64,000 nucleotides of DNA from Golubevia sp. BC0850 (Eukaryota > Basidiomycota > Exobasidiomycetes > Golubeviales > Golubeviaceae). Positions 35,331 to 47,026 of the stretch are shown piece by piece. Every line of letters begins with the position of its first letter. Within the stretch, counting starts at the first letter, position 1. The stretch lies in contig JAAVVG010000001.1 of the NCBI GenBank assembly GCA_012976225.1, forward strand, positions 1,240,001 through 1,304,000, read 5' to 3'. The position numbers and the translations under genes are program-made. The notes under the pieces are model-generated. The model saw only the letters and a program-made list of their open reading frames with translations, was not told the DNA's origin and made no database searches.

Positions 35331-36817
35331 TCAAGCTCTTTGACGCTGCCTGGCTCCGATAGTTTTGAGCTGTACGAGGGGAAGAAACAGATGAATAAGG
35401 AAAGAGTCAATCAACAACCACTCGTGAGAATAAGTACGATGGGGAATGATTCCTATGCATGAAACATGGGAGAGGAGACTCGAAGCATTTCTTGAAACTC
35501 ACGTTAGCGTAGACTTTTCCAGGTGGAGATCCCATAATTAAAGAAACGATAGCATCTCTTGCGATCTTGATGTTTTGAAAGGAACCTAAAATGTGAATTT
35601 TGCTATCAATTCGAAGAGAGGGGGTGGGGGAGAATCGTGATCGAGAAGAAAGTCAGTATCGATGAAATTCAACAGCTCCCTCCTTGCAAACCTGTTCCCT
35701 CCTTTCCCACGCCTTCCTCTTTCTCTCTCTCTTCCTCCCTTGTCCAACCCTCCTAAAAAAAATACTAACGTATCAGCCAAAACGACTCTAGTCCTACTAG
35801 CATTCTCAATGGCATACCTAGTCCTACCATCTTTCCCAGCGATTCTACCAATCGCTCTTGAAAGATGATCTCCCTGTAAAGTTTTGACGTCCTTGATTTC
35901 AAAAGTGTCTACGAAGAGATCGTCCATACGTAAGAGAGCTAAAGCGTCATCGGCTTCGAAACCTAAGGCGAAAGCTTTGACGAAATCGGCACCTTTTTGA
36001 AGCAGGGCTGGGGTTGGGGTTTGGGGTGAGGCCTGGATTGTGAGAAGGAAAGGGAGGTCATGAGTGAGAGAGATGGGGGAGAGAAGAGAGGGAAGGGAAG
36101 AGAGTGAAGTTGGTTTTGAGATGGGACTTTTTTTTTGAGGGCGTAGCTGCGTATCCGAGCTGTATAACCTTCCCTGGCCTCTCTTTCAAACAGCTGAGCT
36201 ACTGAAACTCTGGTTCCAATCATAAAGACTCAATTTCATCTCCAGACATAGACCGTCTTCTCGATCTTCCCACAAAAGCCAACCTTCACCTCAGTCCTCT
36301 CTTCACAGCAGCCATATTCACTCACTCTAATCTCCACGGCCTTCTTCTGAACATTCATCCTAACCTGCAACTTAGCCATTTCAACCAAGGGGGTATAAAT
36401 CTTTGGCCATTCGTTCTTCAAAGGAGTCATTCTGTGAGGTGGAATGGGGACTTTCCTAACTTGACCTTTTACGACTTTGTTAGAAGGAGTGACGGCATGA
36501 GAAGCAGAAGGAATAGCAGCAAAAGATGGAGATGAATCTAATTCCATTTGGTTCGAGGTTGAAGATGAAGCTTGATTTTGATTCTGGATTGATTGACCGA
36601 TTAATAAATCTTCTGAATCATGATTGACTTCTGGAGCGTCTTGAAAAGTTAAATCTTCATCTTCATCTGATTCAATTTCTTCATTTGTTGGATTCTCATT
36701 TGAGATTGGATTTGATTTGCCTAAAAGTGATTGTTTGGCTTTACCTTTCGAGTTTGTCGAATGAGAAATTGAAGTTGAGGATAAAACTTTTGAGTATGAA
36801 GACGGCGATGAGGCCAT
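35331..36817 (-). CDS. PNO1: Pre-rRNA-processing KH protein Pno1/Dim2
   Basis: Four exons on the minus strand with consistent phases: 36817-36326, 36032-35770, 35602-35503 and 35369-35331, giving 297 aa. After a disordered acidic N-terminus (about 120 residues) comes the conserved core: [48 protein letters not shown], then the KH domain with [30 protein letters not shown] and [15 protein letters not shown], ending with [17 protein letters not shown]. This spacing equals yeast Dim2/Pno1. The protein binds the 3' end of 18S rRNA in pre-40S particles and works with the Nob1 nuclease and Dim1. It shares a 219-nt divergent promoter with the mitochondrial TPR gene. Confidence 0.96.
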
Positions 36818-37036
36818 GATAATCGACTTTGGATGGTAAGTTCAAGTTCAAGATTGAAAAGAGTTCACGGGAAAGGAAGAATCAAAGAAGAGAGAAAGGG
36901 AGGATTTTGAAGCTGTGAAGTGGAATGGGGGATTGAGGTACAGAAGTTCTTCGAAAAAATTTCCAGGCCAAAATCTCAAGACGGAGTTGGGTCTAGTAAA
37001 GTACTACCATCTTACTTTCTCAAAACGATAAGCAGA

Positions 37037-38073
37037 ATGATGCGTAATTCAGTTTCGAACTTAGCCAAATCTACTTCTTTCAGGGTATCTACCAAGCCAA
37101 CTCAATTCCGATCAATTCCAATCAGTAGGCTTCTGCCAATTGCTACTTCTTCCTCCTCACCAGCCACCACAACCTCATTTCATCGCTGCTATGCTACTTC
37201 TACGACTCCGAACTCATCGACTCAAGATCCTTCAGAAGTGGAAGCTTTGAAATTGTTGGAGAAGGGAACTCAGCATTTAGAAGCTGGAGAGGTGGAAAAG
37301 GCAAAGCAAGCCTATGAAAGAAGTTTGGACATCAAGCAGACTAGCTCAGCCGCTTTCAATCTTGGGGTCACTAAATATCATGAAAGTGAGTACGTGCTAG
37401 CTGATTGAAGCTTTTGTTGGTTCAAGGGAAGAAGGCACTATCGGGGGGAGAATCTTGGTGGAAAGGTGGAGGGAGGCAAGATGCTTGAATCAGAGAGCTC
37501 TCCCTCATCATCCTTTGCTTTGAATCGTCTTTCTATCCACCTAATCAGAGGATATTAAAGGTGCTATTGAATCCTGGGAACTTTCCTTGAAGGTGAGTGG
37601 CGAACTTTGGAGCCTTAAGAAGACATTGTCCTCCTCTCCTTCGCCTCCGCCTGACTTTCTCTGTCCTTCTCATAGATCTCACCTGAGTCCCCAGATGCGC
37701 ACACCAACCTAGCCAGTGCCTACGTCCTAAGTCAACCCAGCAGACCTGATCTAGCTGTGAAGCACTTAAAGTGAGTCCCGAATTAACCAACCCCTTTTCG
37801 AAAAGACCCCCGCTCATACCCTTCCAAACTGACCCTCTCAACCCCTTTCCTTCCTTATTCTTCTTCCAAAGGACCGCCGCAAACCTTTCACCCTCAGACC
37901 CGGAGATCCAATACAATCTAGCAGCAGTTCTAGAAGCTTTGGAACAATTGGAAGAGGCTCTGAAAGCTTATACTGAAGCTAGAGATGGTGGCATAGAAAG
38001 AGCTGAACAGAACATAAGGAATTGTCAGGCTAAGATTATGGCGGCTAAGCTGAAGGCTGCCAATGAGAGCTGA
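37037..38073 (+). CDS. Mitochondrial TPR-repeat protein
   Basis: Four exons with consistent phases: 37037-37385, 37549-37592 (44 nt), 37676-37770 and 37872-38073, giving 229 aa. The first 65 residues are basic and hydroxylated with almost no acidic residues (MMRNSVSNLAKS up to FHRCYATS), a typical mitochondrial presequence ending in a plausible processing site. At least three TPR-like helical pairs follow: LEKGTQHLEAGEVEKAKQAY, PDAHTNLASAYVLS with LAVKHLK, and PEIQYNLAAVLEALEQLEEA. TPRs are protein-interaction scaffolds. The specific partner is unknown. An upstream in-frame ATG at 36920 exists, but the MMRN start gives the clean targeting sequence. Confidence 0.82.
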
Positions 38074-38704
38074 GATGGATGGAGGGTTTGAATAATTGTC
38101 TTTTTCTGTTGAATTATTCGGTAGACGAAGCGATGAAGATGTCTGTTTTTCTTCTGAAATGGATAGAGGAACGACCTCGTCAGGATCAAACGCCGCAAAG
38201 GAAGATGATGTTGCGAGACATGGTTTGTGCTTTTTGAAAGGTTATTTGCTTCAAAAGCTCCAGCACTTTGCCTGCAGGAATTGAAGTAACGCTCTATCTT
38301 AACTCATCTTCCAAATTTTCGAGGGTCATATTAAGGGAGATATCAAATGTCAAGCTTGACGACGATGTTTCCAGGGCTTGTGCGCCCGTCTCGGACCTCT
38401 TTGGGTCCAGAACTAGCTTCTCTTCTAGACCAAGGATTTTGAGAGGATCAATCATGCTTTACCAAACGAGTACAAAAGAGGGAGGCTCATGATCTTAATT
38501 CCAAAAAAAAACCCCTCCTTCATCTTCTTCCTTCTCCCCCTTCCCACGACCTCTTTAAGCATCGGAAATTCGGAATCGTCTAATTGGAAGCAAATAATCA
38601 ACTCTTCCACCTAAAATATCCTATAGTGCCAATTCGCGTTCTCGACTTCCTTCCAATCGTCTCCGATCTCTCACGTCACCTCTCAATCACAAAATCAAAG
38701 CAGT
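38074..38704. other. Intergenic region between the TPR gene and the DUF6534 gene
   Basis: No supported gene. It contains several short ORFs without resemblance to known families and a pyrimidine-rich, TC-dense leader near 38515-38580. Confidence 0.45.
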
Positions 38705-40199
38705 ATGAGTGCCCCGAATATGGATGCACCGGCTATGTCAAGAGGAGCACTGATCCACGCCATAGAAATCTCATTGGGATGTTTGTTTATTGGAGCTGTT
38801 CTGAATTGTATCCTGTTTGGAGTCGCTTCGTGAGTTAGAAAAAAGGGGTCTGGTCGCACCTTCACGGCCTTGTTGACGACGTTCCCTTATTCTCACTTCT
38901 GAAAAAATTCAGCGTTCAAGTCTACATGTATGCAGCTAAATTCAAGAGAGATCACTGGACTTTGAAGAGCGTTGTGGCGATAATCTATGTTGCCGACTTG
39001 ATAGTGAGTGGGTTGGGGCAATCGGCCTCCTTCTCCATGTGACTCACACTTTTCCTTTTTCCAATTCTCAAGGATACCATCAATATAGTGATCATGATAT
39101 GGTACTATCTGATTGCGAATTATGGTAACCCGATCTATGCAACGAAAGCCAACGTCTGGTTCTATCTCTTTCCTTGTTTTGGAGTAGCAATCACTCTTCC
39201 TTGCCATCTATTCCTAGCTTGGCGCTTGTCTTTCTTCGCTCATAAGTGGTGGATCATAGTACCTATAGTCACTCTCGCCATTGTCTCATCCCTCTCTGCT
39301 ATTGGAACTGCGATCGCAATCTCAATTCTTGAAGACTTCGCTGAGTTCAGTAAGCTGAGACCAATCGCATGTACTTGGAGAGCAACGGGGTTCTTGACGG
39401 ATTTTCTGAGTGATTACTCTGATCTCAAAGACAGGTGAAACCCTCAGCCTCCTGATGCCAGCCTGATCAAATGACTGAGTATTTGATGATCTTCACCACC
39501 CCCTTTTTTCTCAGTCTCCGTCGCAACCATCACGCATCTCAAGAGTGCAAGAACTGGATTCTCGAGGACGGATCAATCCATCTCGAGACTCGCCAATTTG
39601 TCCCTGCAGACTGGATTGATAACCTCTCTTTGGAGTGCCATCATCTTAGTACTCTTCTCTCCTGCCTCACCTGCTCTTGGGTTGATCTTCACAGTCTTCT
39701 CGATATCCTCTCCAAAGGTAAGTCAAGACATCTCCTTTTGTTCCATGGTTTTTCTGATTCTTATCACACTTCCACTTTTTCACGTCAGATCATCGCTAAC
39801 TCAACTTACACCGTGATTCTAGCCGGTAGAACTGATTCTGGAAATCAGGAGAGCTCAACTTCAGCCTTGGTCGATCAACCCAACGCATCGTTCCTCGATG
39901 CTCCTACATCTCAAGAAAGGAAGGGTGGGAATAGAGCTCCTTTCTCTCTTCCATTGGTAGACATGATCAGGCCAAAGGTGTCCTCCGTTCAAGTAGTCAC
40001 CGTCAACGAAACCGAAGAAAGAGTTGACGAACTAGAGTACAGAGCCTCCAACATGAGAAGTCGTGAATCTCACGGAGACGGTGGAATGACTCCTTCTCCT
40101 TCTACTCAAAAAACTCAACTCGATTTTGAAAGTGAAGAGGGAGATGAGGAGAAGAGAGGTGGAGACTACTTCTCCCGTTCTGATCGTCATTACTTTTAA
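38705..40199 (+). CDS. DUF6534-type integral membrane protein
   Basis: Five exons with consistent phases: 38705-38829, 38913-39003, 39073-39409, 39515-39717 and 39789-40199, giving 388 aa. Hydrophobic segments occur at IEISLGCLFIGAVLNCILFG, SVVAIIYVADLI, IVIMIWYYLIANYG, FPCFGVAITLPCHLFLAWRL, WIIVPIVTLAIVSSLSAIG, FLTDFLISVATITHL and LITSLWSAIILVLF: about seven. The loop LKSARTGFSRTDQSISRLA is the hallmark of the DUF6534 family, which is greatly expanded in basidiomycetes. The C-terminal 130 residues are cytoplasmic, Ser/Glu-rich and disordered. The donor at 39410 (GTGATT) is weak but is the only one that joins TDFLI to SVATI as the family requires. Function unknown; a receptor-like topology is only a guess. 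Confidence 0.8.
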
Positions 40200-40924
40200 C
40201 TTTTAATCTAGGTTCTTTTAAATCGCAAGCATATCCGTCACCACTATTTACACTTTCATTCATAATCTCTTCCGCTGGGCTCTCTGTTTTGTCTACGTCT
40301 ATCATTCTCGCTTCTCGATTAGTGTCTCTGCCTCTCTAGTTCTGTTGGTTTCTTCTCTCTCTATGGTACCTCGCTTCCCTTACTATCTTGTCAAAACAAT
40401 AAACAAAGTACCTAAATCTATGTACGCAATGCAATCATCCAATTCAGTTCTCATAACAACGAGCAAGAATGGACGGTATGAAGCAGTAAAGGTCGAATGC
40501 CTTGTGTCGCCAATGCTCGAAGAAGATTGAGTTCAGCGTTCGTCTTTATCAAGGGAGTTTCTTTTTCCTTTCTCATCTCCAGGTAAAGTGGCGCCAGGTA
40601 GGACGAAAGAGCCATTGAACTGTCATTTACGAAGTGTCATTAGATTTACAGAAAAGAACATGAAAACGAACAAAGAGAACTGACTAAAATGAGTGTATGG
40701 TTTGACGTGGTTATCTGACAAATAGAGGAGGAGAATGGGTGAAAGGAAAGAAAGAGAAAGTCCACAGAGATTTGCACTCGAAAGGTAAAGAGGAAGAGAA
40801 AAGGCAGGGTTCGATTTGACCAATAGTTGTTCGATCTTATTTTTGAGTGATTAGAGAAGCCGAAGGGAGGATGGATTGTAGAGATTGAAGAGAGAGACAT
40901 TGCATCGTCCTGTTAACTGAACTT
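40200..40924. other. Convergent intergenic region between the DUF6534 and ADAM genes
   Basis: About 725 nt. Both flanking genes end here, so 3' UTRs are expected. ORFs are short and low in complexity, and nothing recognisable is present. Confidence 0.45.
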
Positions 40925-43900
40925 CTAAACATAACCTTCGTGTCTCCTTGGAGGAGGTTGAGGAGCACCGTTCCACTGAGAGGGATCGACGAAATGATCT
41001 TGTTGATTTGAGTATCCACCATTGGCATAACCTCCATTCGGGTAGCCTCCGTTTCCATAGCTGTTCTGAGGTGGAGCATAATTGTTGTACTGACTGTTTC
41101 TTTGAGGAGGAGGAGGAGGAGGAACGTTCCCATTTTGATAGCTCATTTGACTTGGATTTGATCTTCTGTTCCTCGAAGGTTTGCTAGCAGCTTTACCTCT
41201 TCCACCTCTACAGAAGATGCATCTTCCAATACCATATAGAACAGCCAAGATCAATAGAGAAACGACGATAGTAACCGGAATACTGATTCTTAAATTATCC
41301 TTGTAAAGAGCAGCGAAAGTATCTTGCCAGCTACCTGATTTACAATCTCCTCCTTCACATCTTCCACCGTAACCGCAAGAAGTTCCATCGACAAAGCTCT
41401 GTTGTAAGATGACGCAGGAGTTTGAAGATCTAGGGTCTTTACAGCTGACAGAACAAGAATTGTCTGCGTTGGCAGGACAAGCTTCTTGAAGATTTAAAGA
41501 AGTTCCAGTACTTTGTTGTTGACACTGTAAATCTCTTGAAGTACAGATTCCAGAAGCACAAGATAAATCATCTGAACCACAGGAAGTCCCATCGGATTCC
41601 GTTTCATCGGCTGGGCAATCGGCTGTAGTTCCAGAACAGGTCTCAGCTTGGTCGCATCGAGGATCTTGACTTGCTCTGCAGACGAATCCGGAAGATTGAA
41701 GCTGGCATTGATCGGTACAGCATCCTTGAGTTGAAGGATCGCAGACCGATCCAGAAGTGAGGGTGCACTCAGTCGAACAGCACTGAGATCCATTGGGACC
41801 AGCGTCACATTCCTCTCCTGGCTCCTTGATTCCATTTCCACATTGTTGTTCACTGAGAGTCGTCCTTCCACCTGGAACTTCGACGCAGGTAGTGTCGGAT
41901 AGTCCTCTTCCCAGCATCGAGCAGATGTTTCCGATAGTGCATTGAGAGAAAGAGTCGGTGCTCTGTTCAGAGACTGGGTTCATGATGAATTGAGAGTTGG
42001 AAGAACAGGTGCTCGCACTCAAAGGGCAGCAGGTCGCTCCTCCGAGTCGAGCGCTCTGAGTAGCTACGCTTCCGGACGAGCTGCAATCGTCAGCGCAATC
42101 GTGAATGGCTCCGAAGTTGTCTAAGTAGGGCGAGTGAAAGAAAAGAGAAAAGGGTCAGAGTGATGCGGATTGGCCAAGTCTCAGAGGAGAACTTCCTTCC
42201 TTCAGAGACCCCCCCCCCTCCAACCATCTCATCCACACTCACGTCCGATTTCATGACTGATGATTTGGTACTCCCTAAGAGTAGCAGAGGTCACTCCGGC
42301 TCCAGAGACGACGTTGTTTCCTTGTCCATTGGCGGTGGTTTGACAGAGCGTTCCTAGAAAGAGGGTGGAAGAGACGTCGCTTCGTTAGCCGGCTGCGACG
42401 ACTCCAACGACAACAAACAAAGCCAGCAACCATTGCAGACCTCGACTCACCTAACCAAGCCACTCCGACCTCACTTCCACTTTGACAAGTGGTTAGAAGA
42501 TGCCAAAGTCCTGTTCCATTGGCATCTCTATCACCTCTCCACTGACTGAACAAACTTAACCTTTGATCCAAAGATGGAGCGTTACTTCCATCGCAACCAA
42601 CGTTCCAAGCAGCATCGGCAGAAGCGGTCGACGGACAATTAGCGTCTCTAACCTCCATGTCGACCACTCCAATAGAAACGTTGAAAGTTGATCGGTAGAG
42701 GTTGGAGACTGAATTCATGTCTTGAAGGATCTGACTTCTGGTACCTCCAGTTGAAGAATTGAGAGCAGCGTAAGTACAATCGGCAGCCACTCCAATGTAA
42801 ACGACCATGGCAGTTGAAGGGCAACCTTGAGTAGATCCAATGTCGTTGACGTAAGAGTTATTAGAAGAAGCTCCATCACCTAGAATATCTCCACCTTGTC
42901 TCTTAGAGAAATAGTTTGGTAATTTATAAACATAACGTTCATCATCATCTCTTTCTAAAACCTCTTCTCCACTTGAAAAAAGATCTCTAACTTCCATCTT
43001 ACTTTCCTCTTCGACCAGATTCCTAGATAAAAGACCATCAAACATCTCCATCCAATTCGGGGAGGATCGCTTTTGAAGTGTAGCAGGTTGAGCCACAAAG
43101 AAACTTAAAGGATTAAAAGAGAAATTATCATTATTAGCTCCGCTCATGACTAAATGATTGTTGAAGTTATATTCTTTTGAATCAGCAGAACAACCTGATT
43201 TGACATCATCTGAACGAGAAACGAAATCCACTCCAATATCTCTTGCTTGTCTTTCATTCATGATGTCCGAGGATCTATGAACTAGAAGTCGATTGGAATC
43301 TAAGGATCTTCTCTCTGGCTTGGCGTCAAGGGTTTGCCTAACGGCTTCGTAATTCCGAGAAGTTTGGATGAAATGGTCATTTCCTAACCAGTCGAAAGAT
43401 CCTTCGAAAGATGGAGTTCCAGAAATCGATCCATCATCGTGAAGAAGACTGAAGGAGGAAGAAAGAGGGGAGGGCCACAAGGTCAGTTCACCCCACCCAG
43501 TAAGATGGAGATGCTGCGAGCTCAGGATCATCTCTCTCCGACCTTCTGTGCCAATTGAGAGATCAACTACGAGCTCCTATGTTCAGTTCCCATCCCAACT
43601 CAACGATCCCAGGCTCGAAGGGTGACTCACATTGCAGCTCTTCCGACCACACCATCCTCAAACGGACCATAGATGTCCCTCCTAACTCCCACCTTATCTT
43701 CCTCCAACCTATCCCTGGAATACTCAGGATGAACCACCACTCCATGATAAGCTCTAACATCTCCTTGATGAATCACATCTTTCTTCTGAATGCTTTCACC
43801 AGTCAAAGGATCCGTCTCATAATAAGTGATTGTAGTTCCATCTGGATGTAATAGATCTTCGTTTGGTACAAGATGCAAATGAAAAGTCTGAGAGAAAGCT

Positions 43901-44281
43901 CTAAGATTCAAACGTAAAGAATCTGTTGATAGGATTTGATTTGGAGAAGACCTCCTTTGAGGACTGGAACCGGAAGAGGTACCTGAAGAAGACCTTCTGG
44001 CATGAGAATGCCGTGATGCTAAGGATGAGGATGAAGTTGGATCTGATCTTGTGATTAAATCTATTGAAACATCTGAAGGGTGAGAGAACCTTTTTAGGGG
44101 TAGATCCTTGACGCTTGAGGCTGCGAGGGGTGAAAGAAATGGGGAGAGAGAGTGGGTGAGGAGGCTGCTAGAAAGATATCGAGAATGAGATGACTAACCT
44201 TGAACATTGCTAGAGATTGAAAGAAAAGAGATAACGATTCCTAATAGAGCAGTAGAAAGTTGAGTTGAAGTGAATTGCATT
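40925..44281 (-). CDS. ADAM-family membrane metalloprotease (M12B reprolysin plus disintegrin)
   Basis: Five exons on the minus strand: about 44281-44199, 44120-43631, 43448-42451, 42353-42243 and 42120-40925, giving roughly 958 aa. Exon 1 should encode a signal peptide (starts MQFTSTQLSTALLGIVISFL) but has a one-base frame problem: 83 nt leave an in-frame TAG and a wrong phase, while 82 nt would fit. The other junctions are in phase. A Ser-rich prodomain is followed by the protease domain with the zinc motif HEIGHNFGAIHDC, split by intron 4. A Cys-rich disintegrin/ADAM-Cys region follows (CGNGIKEPGEECDAG, CCSTECTL, CRASQDPRCDQAETCSG), then one transmembrane helix (ISIPVTIVVSLLILAVLYGI). The cytoplasmic tail is rich in Pro, Asn, Gly and Tyr. 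ADAMs shed or process surface proteins. Confidence 0.88.
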
Positions 44282-45114
44282 GCTGGGTGGGGTGGCTGAT
44301 AGAATGAAGTTGAAGTAGTTTCCAATTGGATCTAATCTCTTAGTTGGTTTTGATCTGGCTAATCTTTATCCGAGAGAGTTGATAGAGTAGCCCTGATAGA
44401 AAGTTGGATCGAAGCTTGAAGGGACAGCTGAGAAAAAATTAGCTGATGAACAGAGGTCAGGGTTGGCGTAGTAAAGGAAAGAGAAGCAAGGGATTGTCGA
44501 TTGTGGTTTTGAAGCTCAAGTTGTCCTGAATTTGAACCTTGATTGAAACGGAAAACCTTTTAAAAAGAGGAGTTAAGGAAAGAAGAGAACCAAAAATGAA
44601 AAGAGTCTTTGAAGAAGAAGGGGTTTTGAAGAACAAGAGGAAGATCAGCTTATTGCACAGCATGTCTTGAATTCTGCAATCTCCTTTTGTCTCCCGCTCT
44701 CAGTATCCCTTGAATCTCGTCTCCTCCACTTCTTGGTTATCTTCCGTTTTGTCCCAACACCGTGGGTTTGATCAATCTTAATTCTCATGTAGATGGGGCG
44801 ACGAGGGCAACGATGAACGAGGGGAGGAAGGAGAATCTCTGCTCTCCTCTTCTCCAATCTATCAGCCAATTCGGCATCACGGGCATGACGAACATCACGC
44901 GATTCCTATAACGAAAAGAAAAGAATCCTTGAAGCATGAAGAAGGGCTTTGCAAGAAGCGTTCAGACCAGATAGGAGAGCGAGTGCAAACACGATAACCA
45001 ATTGATTCAGAATCGAGGTCCTCGAAGATCTCTAAGTTACAGAGACGAACTCCTGCTTCGAATCCCTCCTTTCCCGTCTCTGAATAATTCCTGCACATCT
45101 AATCCCAACAGTTC
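44282..45114. other. Intergenic region upstream of the ADAM gene, with a doubtful small ORF
   Basis: About 830 nt. On the minus strand a basic ORF ends at 44645; it could begin after a splice acceptor (CGTTATAG) near 44907 and contains AELADRLEKRRAEILLP and several Arg-rich stretches. A second open stretch, 45098-44895, could be its upstream exon, but no good donor joins the two. I do not recognise the protein and do not call it a gene. Confidence 0.35.
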
Positions 45115-46557
45115 CTAAGCAGAAAGACTCGTGATGAAATCCTGAGAAAGAATGGAGAAGAGAAAGAGATGATGGTCAGTCAGCTTCCCTTTGGTCTTTC
45201 GGACCAAGAGAGCTAGAGGCGAACAGTTGCATAGCCTCTATTATTGAGAGAAGACCATCCCATTGCACAGCGAAGCGCTTGAAGTCGATGCACCTTCGAA
45301 GAGGAAAGGTAAAGGGTCTCGATGATCCAGATTTCTCGACTTCAAGAACGATGACAACTTTCCCAGGAGGTTTGCAATTCAATTTGAGCTTTTGGGTGCT
45401 TGTAGACTTTCTTGATAAGCCAGTTGAAGAAAGAGAGAAGGAGATGCCCAACCTAGTGAAGAAAAAGAACGGAAAGACTGACCTTCTCAGCAGCTCCAAC
45501 TGCAGATTTGAATTCTTGAACTTCCTTCCAGCAATCCAACGTCCTGGTTGGGTTTTCTCTAGAGACGGGAAATGATCAAGCCAGATGGGAATGATAGGAG
45601 AGGAGTGCGTGGACGAGAGAGTTGAGGAAGATTGAAGGAAGGAATGCAGAGGGAGAGGAACGTCAGCAACGATTGATCCCTCACAGAGCAGAATCACTCC
45701 GATCAAACGAATCGGCATAGAATGGTTGGAATCGATGGCATTCATCCAAATCTCTCTTGGGTTCCAAAGGAGAGTTCGAGCTTGCCCAGAGATGTCTTCA
45801 TTCCCAACGCTCCGCACTATAATGAGCTCTCTTTCCCGAAGCTTCAATCAGATTCAACACAAAATCTCGATGGAAATTCTCCCATTTCCACTCCGACCCC
45901 TTTCATCTGGAAACCAACTCACCTATAACATTTCTCAACCTTCTCTCTACTTTCACCAATATCCTTCCTCTCTTCAATCTTCTTTCTATTCTCTTCTCCT
46001 TTCTTAACTTTTTTCTTCAATTCCTCCAATTCACCTCTCAGTTCATTGGAACCTTTTCCTTCATAGCCTTTCTTTGAAGCCTTGTTTGATTTCTCCAAAG
46101 TTTCCCTCTCCAAAGCTGATTCGATGCTTTTTCTGATGGAATCTTCCTGAGCTTTCAGACGAGACAATTCGGATTTGATTTGAGATTTGATGGAAGAATC
46201 AAGTTGAGATTGTCGTGGGATTGAAAGTAAGGAAGGAGAAGAAGTAGAGGAAGTTGAAGATGGGGTTTGAGTGGAATCGATTTCGTTCAAAAGGGATCGA
46301 TTCAGCTGAAGAGGGGGAATCATGTGGATAGATGAGACGACTGTCAGTTCTAATTCATCTTTAGATCAAGTAACTGCCAATAGTCTGCGAGACTGAGACA
46401 CCTTCTGTGGTAGAAGCCTCCTTGTTGCTCCGAGCTGCTATACTTGTACTGATGACTGACTCCCTCTTGTTGTACTCACCGTAAGAGGCTGTTTGGCGTC
46501 CTTTTTCTCTGCTTCAGCTGGTCCAACTCCAGATGATTTCGATGAGGCGGCTCCCAT
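45115..46557 (-). CDS. MIC19: MICOS complex subunit Mic19 (AIM13/CHCHD3 type)
   Basis: Four exons on the minus strand with consistent phases: 46557-46480, 46305-45923, 45558-45483 and 45141-45115 (27 nt), giving 187 aa. The N-terminus MGAASSKS is a canonical N-myristoylation signal, as in Mic19/CHCHD3. Then come LNRSLLNEID, a long coiled coil (IKSQIKSELSRLKAQEDSI, LEELKKKVKKGEENRKK) and a C-terminal CHCH element: KCYRENPTRTLDCWKEV with Cys-X10-Cys, the spacing of fungal Mic19, followed by EFKSAVGAAEK and DFITSLSA. Mic19 lies on the intermembrane-space side of the inner membrane and links MICOS to the outer membrane at crista junctions. Intron 3 (45559-45922) is long at 364 nt and contains the misleading 223-codon ORF mentioned among rejected items. 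Confidence 0.9.
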
Positions 46558-47026
46558 TGTTCTTCTAAGTGTTGGGTGTGGTGAGAGTGGAGACAAGTCG
46601 AGAAGATCCTCTCGACCTATCTCTTCGATCGTGAGCAAGTATCGTATCCCCCTTCACAACACCCCTGCTTGCATTCAAAGAGAGGGGCTGTTTTAAGATT
46701 GGAGGTATACCGTTCAGCTTCATTGTTGAGGTAGCAAGTTTCTTTGTTTCCTAATACTTGGGCTTTGACACTCTACTTTTGAATACAAAATGGGATAAGG
46801 AAACAGGGCAGATGAGTTCGAAGAGAAGGACATGAAATGAAGGTACTAGGTCGAAGTGAAAAGTGGCATGAACGAGAGAGAGGGCCAAGAAAATGGAAAA
46901 AAAGGGACGACAAGGATTAAGAAAACAATAAAGTTGAAGAAAAACAACAGCAAGAGTGAGGAAACGAAATGACCGAACTATCACATCACATTCTCTCGAT
47001 GAGCAATTGAGAATTGGAGAGTGAGC
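46558..47026. other. Intergenic region between MIC19 and the RTC4-domain gene
   Basis: About 470 nt between two minus-strand genes, holding the 3' end of the RTC4-domain transcript and the MIC19 promoter. No gene or repeat is supported. Confidence 0.45.

Noticed and set aside
44645-45098. Possible small two-exon gene between ADAM and MIC19 on the minus strand
   Set aside because: A plausible acceptor exists but no convincing donor joins the two open stretches, and neither resembles a known family.
45176-45847. 223-codon minus-strand ORF overlapping MIC19, sharing an IWMN(A/S)ID word with an ORF at 1370-1558
   Set aside because: It covers MIC19 intron 3, exon 3 (in another frame) and part of intron 4. 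The shared six-residue match is expected by chance given the amount of ORF sequence compared, and flanking residues do not align.
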